NCBI GenBank assembly: GCA_014084085.1
Contig: NPFB01000052.1
Coordinates: 286,161 to 336,855, forward strand
Direction: 5' to 3'
From: Hondaea fermentalgiana
Taxonomy: Eukaryota; Sar; Bigyra; Thraustochytrida; Thraustochytriidae
Length of the DNA: 50,695 nt
Positions within the stretch are counted from its first letter, which is position 1. Each line of letters opens with the position of its first letter. A model generated the notes under the pieces. The model made no database searches. It saw nothing but the letters and a program-made list of their open reading frames with translations, and was not told the origin of the DNA. A program made the position numbers and the translations under genes. Of the stretch, positions 35,611 through 45,700 are shown in pieces.

Positions 35611-37757
35611 TGGAGCTACGCTTAATGTACCATGAATCATTGCATTTAGAACATTGTGACACACAGATGCAGGCAGCATTGGTAGGTGATGTGCTTATCA
35701 AATTCAAGGTCCTGTCTTCATAGGGTGCAGCCAACTATTTTGCTTTCAAATATCTATGACCTATCGTAATTCGTATTGAAAATATGTGAGGGACGCCTCA
35801 TTGCCTCTTTTCCCTGATGCTATGGTGACACTGAGACACGAAACGATCCTTCATTTTCAATGCAAAGTATGGAGCTTGCAAATCCTTCGATTTCGATTAG
35901 CAAATGAGTGAAGGGTAGGCCAAGCGTTGCTTTTGCGCACAAGAGTCAGAAGTTGCCATTACCCGCTTTTTATCTTTCCTTTTCCAATCGTCCGCCCGGA
36001 CAAACGAGCATTGCCCACCGGCAACCGTCAATAGCGCTGTCTGCTTTCTCCATTGATCAGCCCCTTCACATTCGAGTATGCGCCCCCGGCGGCATCTAGC
36101 CACATCCTGAGGGACCACGTTGCGCCCACTGCCAAGTCCGGTTTGTTCAAGTGTCGGAATTCATATGCAACAGAGAACCGAAGAAGCGATACGATCTGCC
36201 GCACATTTTATCTGTTCGCTGGCTTCTCTTTTCACTCGCTGGCTCGTTGCTCAGCCGCAAGCCTCCTCGACCGTCTTCCACAAGCCAGATTGGCGGCATC
36301 AGTGGCAGTTGGACTCTGCGGGACTTCCGATGAGCTCCGAAGGCCCTCGGGATGTCCCGATGCATCGGAATCCCATTGACCACCGATGCCCCGTTGCAAA
36401 GACAGACACAGAGAGAGAGAGAGAAGCTGAATGGATGGATGGATTCTCTGTTGAAGACCAATGAAAGCCAGCAGCCTCTGCAGGACCTACGCCGACATTG
36501 GTCACCCACAAGCTCGAGTGCAGAGATGCCGATTCTACCGTCATGTCCCATCAGCCAGTCTCTGTCTGGCTTGCTTGCTGGCTAATTGCCTGACTGCCTG
36601 CCTGACTGGCCCTCCTGCGCAAGCGCAAGCGAGGTTCCGAGCGCACCATCAGCGTCGCTGTCGCAGTCGCTGCCGCGTCGCGGTGCTATTTGGTGGCGTC
36701 GTTGATGGACGTCCTTGACCGTTAAAAATTATTTTCCTTTCTGACGGAGTGTGAGTTAGAAGTTTTTCAATTTGCAAAGTCCTGCTTTTGTGAATGGAAA
36801 AGTGGAAGAGCATGATGTTGGCACGGAATGGATCCTGCTTCTACGCAGCAGCAGCCAGCACCTGACGGCAATAGTTGGCAGCCCGTCTCAAGACGGAATG
36901 GACAACTGCGCGTCAAGGCGTGTACGGCAATGATCAACGGGCTCCGCCCGACCTTTGCGGACAAGGTTCGCAACCGTGGCCTGATATGCCCATTAAAGCC
37001 AAGAATGGCAGCGTCCCGAGGAGCCTCGGGGGTCAATCAAGCAACATCACCTGGCGCAAAGTGCGTGCTCGCTCGCTGTCTGACCGCGAGCATTGACAGC
37101 GAGATGTCAAGTCCTGCCTCGGCGCCGCAATCGCGCATCCTCGTGCTACTTCAGTATCACTGCCAGGAAACAAGAGAAGAAAGAAAAAAAAAAGTGCGGC
37201 CACTGTCCGCCTGATTCGGATGCTGGAAAAGTGCACGTGGGGTGGGTCATGCTGACTTGTGCGCTCCGATGGATTCCTTGCAGTGAAAGATCCAGTGCAA
37301 CAAGACGAGCAAGCACAAGTTTCGGTAGTAAGCGTCTAGCATCACTACGTATGCCCGCCCTTGACGAGGGTCAGAGAACGAAGGACCGCCTCCACGATGT
37401 CGGAGTCAATGTGCCTTGGACCTTGTAGAGTTTTCGCTGACCGTCCCCTGGCAGTCGCTCTCGAGAGGGCCAGAGCTCGCTCTCAAACCCTACGGAAGTC
37501 CGGGGGGGCGTACTGGGTCGGGACGATCGAGGCGAGCCGCCTATTGCGAATAGCGTCGCGGGCCATCTCACGTCCCCGATGAGATCGTCGGCGGCTGCCG
37601 CTGACCAGCAGACCCGCAACCAAGAGCAAGCAAAGCAAAACTCAAAGCACTCACTCGAGCAACTCGCACGTCTTTGCGCAAGCCACCGCCGACAGCTCAC
37701 GAAAAGTAGCAGTTAGCAACCGCAGCACTCAAGTCGTTTCCGAAGATCTACCCGAAG
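35492..37757. other. 2.3 kb region with no intact gene
   Basis: After the FN3K relic (to 35610) nothing is recognised. GC is near 50%, lower than in genes. A (GA)n run lies near 36410-36422 and tetranucleotide GCTT/GCTG/GCCT words near 36560-36610. Short open frames on both strands look random. The last 150 bases are probably the promoter and leader of the secreted-protein gene. Confidence 0.5.
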
Positions 37758-38615
37758 ATGCAGTCTTTCTCAGCAGTTCTTGTCGTGGCGATGGCGTGCC
37801 TCATTGGCTCCAGCAATGCGCAGTCATGGGATTGCAGCAAATTTGAGGGTGATGGCAACAACAAGGAAACCTCGTGCTTGGTTTACAAGACCTGCCTCGA
37901 CGCGATCGGGTTCGATAGCTGGAACACCACTGTTAAGGATACATACTGCGGAGCCATGACCTACGATGGCAACGTCTGCAACAGTGGCAAGCGATGCACT
38001 GAGGTCGACGGCGTCAAGATCAGAGCGACCTGCGACAGCAACGATAGGATCAAGAAGATTCTCGTCGAGGGTGCTGCGCTCAATGAGTACATTGTCTTGA
38101 ACGAGACCAAGTTCGAAGAGTGCCTTGCAATGGCGAGCGAAGCACCTAAGTTCGAGCTTCTCTCCCTTCCGGATACCACATCGGATGTCACCCCTTTCTC
38201 GGCCGTATGCCAGAGCGCCTGTAGTGACGTTGGCTGCGTCTTTGGCATTGACGTTTTGGATGCCGTCAACGGCACCTATGACGTCAGTATCAGTGAATTT
38301 ACCGACGATGGCTCGGCCTTCGACACTGGATTCGACTTGTGCGCAAACGCGACTCTGCTCACCGGAGCACCTACCTCCTCGCCCACCTCCACTCCCACGA
38401 CAATGTCTCCCACCTCATCGCCCACGACGGCGTCGCCGACTACGCTTGCCACGGCTGCCCCCACCTCGACCGATGCTGGCCGCAACGACACTGACACCGA
38501 CTCGCCTACCGTGGCCCCCACTGGTTCTCCCACCGATGCGCCCAGCTCGGGCTCTGCCCTTTCCACGTCCATCGTGCTCGTTGCCACTGCTGTGGTCGCG
38601 ACTTTGGGGCTCTAA
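37758..38615 (+). CDS. Secreted Cys-rich protein with Thr/Pro/Ser stalk, GPI-anchor-like end
   Basis: 285 aa, ATG 37758. A clear signal peptide (SFSAVLVVAMACLIGSSNA, cleavage near residue 21) leads into a Cys-rich ectodomain (about 22-200) with at least ten Cys and several N-glycosylation sites (NTT, NET, NGT, NAT). A stalk of TSSPTSTPTTMSPTSSPTT type (about 205-265) is likely O-glycosylated. A hydrophobic tail (about 268-285, SIVLVATAVVATLGL) ends at the stop with no basic residues after it, the layout of a GPI signal; small residues just before (SSGSA) could be the attachment site. No known domain is recognised, so it may be a lineage-specific cell-surface or wall protein. An elicitin identity was considered, but the Cys pattern does not fit. 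Confidence 0.82.
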   Translation: MQSFSAVLVVAMACLIGSSNAQSWDCSKFEGDGNNKETSCLVYKTCLDAIGFDSWNTTVKDTYCGAMTYDGNVCNSGKRCTEVDGVKIRATCDSNDRIKKILVEGAALNEYIVLNETKFEECLAMASEAPKFELLSLPDTTSDVTPFSAVCQSACSDVGCVFGIDVLDAVNGTYDVSISEFTDDGSAFDTGFDLCANATLLTGAPTSSPTSTPTTMSPTSSPTTASPTTLATAAPTSTDAGRNDTDTDSPTVAPTGSPTDAPSSGSALSTSIVLVATAVVATLGL

Positions 38616-38934
38616 GAACCTTTTACTCGAGAGAAGCAATTGAGCTCAAGACGAGGCCCAACGATCTCGCTGATGTTGTCTCTTGTCGTAAGTCGCTACG
38701 CCACTTCCTCTGGCGTGAACGTAAATGCGCACGCACCAACATCAGTTCTGCATCACTAGCTACTTCTCAATCAGAGCCAAGACTGCAATTAGCTCTACTA
38801 AGATTGCAATAGAATCAGAAGGTATACGTACTCTCTTTCATATTTAAATTTGATCTCCCCGCTTGACTTGTCGTCCCTTACGCTTGACTGGTAGAAAAAT
38901 CGTTTTCCATTGCTTACTTTTAGCCATGATATTT
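38616..38934. other. Convergent intergenic region
   Basis: 3' flanks of the secreted-protein gene and the RNase H2B gene. A/T-richer. Nothing recognised. Confidence 0.6.
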
Positions 38935-40284
38935 CTATTTGGACTTGGAGTCTGCTGAAACCTTTGGTTTCTTGACGCCGAAGAATGTCGAGAGTTTGGC
39001 CATCCCCCTCTTGTCGACACGTTCAAGACGGCGAATTGCGACGGGAACGACGGCTTCGGCTGGCTTCGGCTTGGGCTTTGCTTTTGTCGCCGACTCTTGT
39101 GCTTCTTCGCTGGCCATGCGTTCCGCTTCTTCCTCGCCGGCTTGCTGAGGGCCATTCTCTTTGTTTGCGCGGCCCTCGTTGTTTTCGTGGCGCTTGACAT
39201 CAACTTCGTCCAGCTCCACGGATGCTTCAAGTTCTAGGTCGCTGTGACACAAAGGGAAGCGGGGCACGATTAGAGACGCACGAATTATTAGTGTCACTCG
39301 ATCTTCTAGCATTGAGAAGACAAAGAATTGGCCTTCTTTGAAAGTGTGTCGGATAAACGTACCTGCGTAGCGTTGGATAAATTTCCGCCGGGATATAATC
39401 GGAGAGCAGTGCCAACACGTCACGAAGAAATTGGGCTCGTTTCTTTGACGAAATCGTCGTTGAGGCTTTGACAGTAGATCCAACCGCTTCGTCATTATCG
39501 CGTGCGCTTCCGGCGTTTCGTTTTGTGCCAAACTGAAAGCCTTCCACAGCGGTGGCGCCTTTGGCATCTGCAATGTGGGCTGTCACGGCGCCCTGCTGCA
39601 TCTTGGCAATCTCTTGCGCACAAAGAACCTCACGAGCACGTTCGGCCTTCGCATGAAGCCATGATCGACACTTATGATTGGAAAGTTTGTACGTGGCATC
39701 GTCCTGGCCCGTTCCAGGCGCTTCCGTCTCGCTGATTCGTGCCAAAGCTGCGTGGATTTCAGGCATTAAAGCAGTCTCCTCAGCAAGTGCTTTATATCCG
39801 GGAAGGTCTCCGCGGGCTAAGATTTGATGCACGTCGAGGTAGAGGTCGCGAGCCTGCAAAAGCAGCGGGAGGAGGAGAAAGCTCAAGTCGAGCGGCGTGC
39901 ACACCAAGAGGCTTCCGTCGCTGGTTACAGACTGATCGACCATCCAGCTGGTCGGTCGCATTGGCGATACCTCCTGAACCTCAAAAATTGTATTCCCGCG
40001 CAGGACGATGGCCATAGGTTGACCTGTGCGAGTTCGTGCCGTGCCGTGCCGTGCCGTGCCGGGACAGCAAAAGAGGGTTAGTGTTTCTAATGCAAACCGA
40101 GAGGACAAGAGGCGAAAACCATGCTCTCTTTCGATCGCCTCTTATTGCCTCTCTGTTATCGTGTTCTTCTGCGAGCCGACGTACCTGTGCCAGGTCTGCG
40201 CACCTTTAGAAGACGTGCTTTTCTCTCTGCGCTGCCTTGGAGCGCGGCTGCCTGGTCGAAAACCACGACACGTCGACGCGCCAT
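38935..40284 (-). CDS. RNASEH2B: Ribonuclease H2 subunit B, three exons
   Basis: Exons on the minus strand: 40284-40185, 40023-39363 and 39241-38935, giving 355 aa in frame. RNase H2B is the scaffold subunit that holds the catalytic A and C subunits and links the enzyme to PCNA to remove ribonucleotides and RNA-DNA hybrids. Exon 1 gives MARRRVVVFDQ and KVRRPGTG, matching the first beta strands of the family. Exon 2 gives TIFEVQEVSPMRPTSWMVDQ, SDGSLLVCTPLDLSFLLLPL and LLSDYIPAEIYPTLR. Exon 3 gives an acidic and Lys/Pro-rich linker and ends with GMAKLSTFFGVKKPK, the same place and form as the human PIP box (IDTFFGVK). The PIP box and the exon joins support each other. Donors GTACGT, acceptors CACAG. 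Introns are 161 and 121 nt. Confidence 0.9.
39242..39362 (-). other. Intron 2 of RNase H2B (121 nt)
   Basis: Begins GTACGT and ends TGTCACAG; phase 2. Joins YPTLR to SDLELEASV. Confidence 0.88.
40024..40184 (-). other. Intron 1 of RNase H2B (161 nt)
   Basis: Begins GTACGT and ends CGCACAG; phase 1. It contains a short (GGCAC)n repeat near the acceptor (40038-40061). Joins RRPGT to GQPMAIVLRG. Confidence 0.82.
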
Positions 40285-40564
40285 TTTGCGTCTCACACCT
40301 TGCGCGCCCTTACTGGTGCGTTTGCAGCGGCGACTATCCTGCCCGTCTCCCCTGGCTCTCGTCTGCCGTCTGCCGTGCCGTCGGCGCGTCCCTGCCGTGC
40401 TTTGTTCGAGCAAGTTGGTTTGCTTTGCTACAAGGTATTTGTTGACCCATTCAAGTTGGATGCCTAACCGTGACTGCGCAACCCATTTTGTGAAGATGAG
40501 CAGAATAAGAAAAAGCAGGGGATGATTTTTTTTCAAACAAATCGAGAAAGGAACATCTACCCTA

Positions 40565-42142
40565 TTATGACCGCTTGCGCGGACTTTGCTTGGCACGTGC
40601 GAAAAAGGCAGCCACGAGCATAACGACGCCAAAAAGCATGAGAAAGTCCAGGTTTTTGTGCTGCTTCTCTGAAGAGCTATCTGTGATTGACGAGGAAATC
40701 CAAGCGGGGGCCTCAACTTTCCATTGCCCAGATTCTGCCGTGCTCTCGCCGCTAACCTCTTCCATGGGAGCATTGGTTTCACTCATTTGCTGCGAATGCC
40801 CGACGGCGAAGTCGTCACCCTCCGATGGTATCAAAGGCACGGCCATTTCGTGAGTTTCTGACGCCGAGGGCTCTGGTAAAGCAAACCTTTCCAAGGCTGC
40901 TGTATCGACAGAAGGTGGAGTTCTGCGCAATGGACGGCCTGCGCTGTACTCTTTCAGGATTTCGTCCAGCCGCGACATCTCGCCAGCAAGCGCAGCGAGT
41001 CCATACATGGTTTCGAGGCCAATGGGCTTGATTTCGGTGCACGACGAGACGAATTTCCCCCGAATCTCCACGACATAGGTGAAGGTGATCCCGGCCTCCT
41101 GATAAGCCCAGCTGCTTGATATTCCTGTTCCTGAGGCAGACGACTGCGGCCGCGCTCGCCAGGCATATCGCCCTGTCGCCGGCGTCTGCGTGTTGATGGC
41201 CTGCAGCATCACCTTTCCCGTGTCGTGAACATAGGCAGGGGCCTTTCCTGCTCTTGAAAACGGTTCGAGCAAAGCTCCAATGCAGCAATGGACATCATAA
41301 AAGGCCACAACGGTGTCTTTGTTCTCGAGAAAGTAGTTTTTGATGGTAGCCGTCTCGGGCTCGGAAAACCCATGCTTGCCCTGGAAAACGTCGGACTCGG
41401 TAATGTTGAGAGATTTATTCATGCGGTCAGTGCCCCAAATCTTTTTTCCGGGCGTCCCAAAGTTACGATTGAGATCGACACCCAAGGTGCCGTCCCTGTT
41501 TCTCTGCCTGTTCTTGCGCCACAGCCGGGCCTCCGTCTGCCAGCCCTTGACACCGTCCTTTGTCCACATCTTCTTGATGTTCTTCTTTCCGCTCCAGGTG
41601 TACACATAACCGTCAGGATTAACTACAGGAATAAGCAAAATAGAGACGTCGTTGACATCCAGATGGGCTGCAGAATACAATACAGAACTCGTCGTTGTCC
41701 ACTCGCGCGCGTGCACGGTGCCCGTCACCAAAATGGACCTTTCGGGTTTTCCAGCGGCGCGAGCTTCTGCAATTGCTGATGGGTTGCGAAGCTCCACCGC
41801 GTAAATCGGCCTGCCTTCCACGCTGCGTCCAACCTCGCGCACCAAGCACGAGCTGCCACGGGCCCCAATCACATCGCGGAGCCTGCAGAGCTTATTGAGC
41901 AAAAAGTCCTCAATCTCCTCAAAGGTCCGGAAACGCGCAAAAAAGTCTGACTTTTGCGGGTCCTGGCACTCTGGCATGTCTGGCACGCTGGTCATGGCGC
42001 GCAAGTCGAACTCCTTGATGCCGAAGGAGCGCGCGAGCTGGTGTTCTTCCGGCGTCCATCTCGGATTGTACGCGCCTCTGGAGGGCCCTGCAAAGCTGAC
42101 TGACACAGCCAGTGCCAGCGCGAGCCAGGCCTTGCCGCGCAT
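40565..42142 (-). CDS. Membrane-anchored M14 zinc carboxypeptidase
   Basis: 525 aa from ATG 42142 (MRGKAWLALALAVSVSFAG), chosen because a signal peptide follows directly; the longer open frame upstream is Arg-rich and non-ATG. M14 enzymes remove C-terminal residues using one zinc. Ligands and catalytic residues are seen: VHAREWTT (His144, Glu147), WRKNR and DLNRNFG for substrate binding, YDVHCCIG (His285) and YVVEIRGKF (Glu359, general base). The pre-domain is short and the segment after HAREW is compact, so a prodomain as in pancreatic enzymes is doubtful. A polar Ser/Glu/Pro-rich stem follows (about 400-495), then one helix (LMLFGVVMLVAAFFA) and a basic tail ending RKRS. Thus a type I membrane enzyme acting outside the cell or in a vesicle lumen. 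Substrate class (A- or B-like) is not decided. Confidence 0.88.
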   Translation of the reverse strand: MRGKAWLALALAVSVSFAGPSRGAYNPRWTPEEHQLARSFGIKEFDLRAMTSVPDMPECQDPQKSDFFARFRTFEEIEDFLLNKLCRLRDVIGARGSSCLVREVGRSVEGRPIYAVELRNPSAIAEARAAGKPERSILVTGTVHAREWTTTSSVLYSAAHLDVNDVSILLIPVVNPDGYVYTWSGKKNIKKMWTKDGVKGWQTEARLWRKNRQRNRDGTLGVDLNRNFGTPGKKIWGTDRMNKSLNITESDVFQGKHGFSEPETATIKNYFLENKDTVVAFYDVHCCIGALLEPFSRAGKAPAYVHDTGKVMLQAINTQTPATGRYAWRARPQSSASGTGISSSWAYQEAGITFTYVVEIRGKFVSSCTEIKPIGLETMYGLAALAGEMSRLDEILKEYSAGRPLRRTPPSVDTAALERFALPEPSASETHEMAVPLIPSEGDDFAVGHSQQMSETNAPMEEVSGESTAESGQWKVEAPAWISSSITDSSSEKQHKNLDFLMLFGVVMLVAAFFARAKQSPRKRS

Positions 42143-42755
42143 GCTCCCCTCGCCTTCTCGCCGCAGACGCTCGCGCGCCCGCGTCTGCTCGGTCGCCAGG
42201 CCGGCCCCTGGCTGGGAACGAGTCCCGTCGGCTCGCGCGTCCCGCGATGCTGCTTTTGCAGGCAGGCCGGCCTCGCCGCGGTCGTGGCCCTCCCGCGGCC
42301 GCCGTGTCGCGGGCCGCGGCCTGCCGCACCTGCGCGCGCACGCACCTCGCTGCGCGTGCAAGGTACGACGCGGCTCCCAGGTCTGCTCAACGATGCGATC
42401 GATGTGCTCGACAAGGCTCCAGAAGCCGAGCGCGGAAGCGGTTTCGGCGGTTCACGGCGGTTTCCAACGGACCGGCCTGACCGGAGCGAGCGAGCAAGTG
42501 TGGAAGTCGGAGTCCATTTTTGTTCTGGCAGTACGACCACGGGTCACGACTTGCTTAGGGAGCTTGGCGGAAGAATCAGATCCATTGCAGGCAACTTGCC
42601 TCCGTGCATAGGTTCGATGCGAGAGGAACAGTAACTTAACATTACGTTTTGTCTGCAACGTGGCGACTCTTCTGAAATGATGATCGACAAAGTTGGCAGA
42701 CAAACGTATTACTATTTTCTGAAAATGAAAGAACGAGGGAAATTTTTGTCAGCAA
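42143..42755. other. Intergenic between carboxypeptidase and tRNA ligase
   Basis: GC-rich leader of the carboxypeptidase gene (to about 42480) and the 3' flank of the tRNA ligase gene. No gene seen. Confidence 0.6.
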
Positions 42756-45700
42756 TTAGCGATAAAAGGCAATCGTAGCTGTCACCGAGAGTGGGTGCTG
42801 CTCCGTCTCCACAATCCAGGTGTCTTCGTTCGGTTCGAGCTTCGGCTCAGCATCTGACTCTGAGACCGCAAGACCACTGCGCTGCCTCTTGATCTGCCGC
42901 ATGACTTGGCCAGCCTGCTTCGCACGAACGCCACGCGAGATTGAGGCGCGATCCGTAATATGCAAAATATCCTGTTGCAGGCCAAGATCCAAACCACTGG
43001 GAAGACCCTCCACTTCGTCAACCTCCCAAAAGCCAATGTACTTGGCGGATGACGGCGGGCCATTGTCTTCGCGACGACGCTTACGCGCCGTGCCCGCATC
43101 TTCTGTAGTGGTCCCGTTCCTGTCCGCGAGAAATGCGCGATGGTATTTGGATGCTCGGATTTTCACCGTGCGACCCGCGACGCTTTGCAGAGCTTGCAGA
43201 GCACCCTTGCGCTGCGAGTTCGGCCCCGATGCGCTTTCCTTCAGCGACGGCGTGGAGGAGGGTGGTGGAACCAGCGTTACGTGGAGACTGGGGAATCCAT
43301 CGACATCAGCGCAACACCAGTTCGCGCGCTCCGGAGCGACCCTCTTGTTCCCGCTGTCTGGGGCACTTTCATTGCTCGGAGTATCCTGTGCATCGGCCCA
43401 TTCCACAAAGTCTGCAAAGCTGCAGCCCGCGGCAAAGTCGGCAATATCTGCAGATGCGTCCGCAGCGAGCGGCAAAAGAGGATTTCCAGCGCTTTCTACG
43501 CGTCGCGTGAAGATATCGCTCACCATCGCGCCGGGCGCGCGTGTGGCCTGTCCGAGGAACTCCTCACATTGCTCGAAGAACGCGCTTCGGAAGATTCTAT
43601 AAGCTTCCTTCTTGGACAATTTCGCCCCAATCGCAAGACCAATGTGGGTCGCAGCGTCACGGGCCTGAACGCGATTCCAAAAGGCATCGTGGTCCAGGAC
43701 CTCGGGGACAATCGGAAGGATGCGCAAATCAAACTTGGAAGATTGCGGCTTGAGCATCGCAATCAGCCGGCGCACGCCATCGACGTTGGGGATATTCTTA
43801 TCATAGCCAACGACGAGAATATCTGCGGGGCCTGCCGGATCGCCCTTGGGGTGATTCTTCTTGTTTGAGCGACCTTGCAAACATGCGGTGAACTCCGACT
43901 CAAAGGAAGACCTGGACTTGGAATCGTCCGAAGACCGATAGCAGAATCGAACTTGGGGCGTGCGTGGTCTTAGACTCGTTGCGAACGCATCAAAGAGCGA
44001 GCTCTTTCCCCCACCAGGTGGCAACGCCAAAGTGCAAAGAACAAGTCGCTTTGGGCGCTCACGAGCCGTTGCCGGGGTCGAAGTCTTGCCTTTGGGCCCC
44101 TCTTGCACGGGCACCGTCGGAGCGGCACGCGTTGCGCTGTCACGGACAGCTGAGAGCCAAGTCGCTGCATCGGAGGGATTCATTACGATTGGCGTCTGCG
44201 TTTTCGCCCCGAGCTTGGGCATGACACGTTTGGTAAACCCCCGAAGCGAGCCCTCGGCTGCCTTTCGCTGATTTTCAGAAAGTTGCGTAATGGCCTCAGG
44301 GTCATTGGCATCGAGTCCCATCACGAGCAAAGCATTGGCGGCCTTGACCTGATCTTCTTTGGGAAATCGCGTGGTCACCTCGTAAAAACCCTGACGTCCC
44401 TCCGTGACGCCCTCGAGAACCCGATTGGAGTCTGCATCGAGCCCCAAAGCGCCAAGCTTGGAAGCCGAAAGATTCAGACCACTCAAGTTTAATACGAGAA
44501 TGCTGAGTTGATCACCCGGAGGGCCTGGCGCCGAAATGGCATTGAGGCCCTCGGGGTCGGGGAAAGCGTCGTCCGCCGACACGGCGTGCGGGCCGACTTC
44601 GGCTCGTGGAGTTCCCAGAGGATAAGGCGTGAGTACGAGAAAGCGTTCCAGCGTTTCGAGGTAATTAGTGCGAAGCGCATCCTGTTGTTTGGCGGGCAGC
44701 GAGAGCGCAAAATCCGCCCACTTGCGAAAGAACCCGTCCAGCACGCCACGGTGTTCTTGCGGGATAGACCAAGGCGGGTAGAACCCCTTTCTTAGAGTCT
44801 TGAGAAAGTCCTCCTTGCCACGCTTGAGAAGGATGAAAAGGCGATTGCGGACACCAAAGGTTCGCCACATGTAATTGAGGCACTTGAGCTTGGCGATACC
44901 AAGAATCTTTACCGGCGTTGGAGCCTCGAGCGCAGGAGCTTGCTCTGCACGCGCATTAGCTTCCTCCTGAGGAAAGAGAGTCACGACCATACCGCGGAAC
45001 AGTGGACCCGTCGACTCGTCCATCATATGCAACGGCCACCCGTAGAAAACTTCATCATCCCGTACGTGGACCTGCACCTGGAGACGGTCTGCATAAATGT
45101 ATGGCTGCAGATTCACAGAGTGCGCATAGAGGTTGCGCAAGCGGCGAAACAATGTCTGCATGCGCCCTGGGGCCGTTTCTGCGCACACGCGATCCCAGAC
45201 ATCGGAGGTAGGGACACTCTTGCCCAGGCGGACGGGTTCCCTATAAATGTCGGGATGATTGAGTGGTGCTACCTCGAGCTTGTTGACGCTTGCGCGGAAA
45301 TCTTTTCCCTTGACTGGGTCGAGGCAAATCTCGCCGAGACGAGCCGCGGAAGCCAGTGCAGCATCGTGATGCGGACGCATCGTGTCGTTATAGACCTTGA
45401 CGAGTGCCGCAAGTCGCTCCGGATTTGCTTGTAGTGCCATAAGCACAAAACCCTCCAAGACCTGTCCCTGCGTCTCGGCATGCGAAAGAAAACGCTGCGG
45501 CTCTTGCCCTGGCAGCAAATGCTTGTCCAAAATAGCGCTCGCGTCGCGGTCCTGCATTTCCCATCGTCGAGAGTGCAGTTCCTTCTCGACGTCATGCGCC
45601 CGGTCCCCGGGAACGAGCCACACCTCATTGAGAGGGAGCCTCCAGGCCGTGGCGACCTGCAAGAGTTCCGAGGGTGACATGAAGCGCTCCTCGCGGGTCA

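Noticed and set aside
37758..38615. Secreted protein as an elicitin
   Set aside because: The spacing and number of Cys do not match the six-Cys elicitin pattern, and the head is larger.
38935..39573. Separate small gene ending in KVSADSKSK
   Set aside because: It is the last exon of RNase H2B; the part upstream of 39241 is intron read through.
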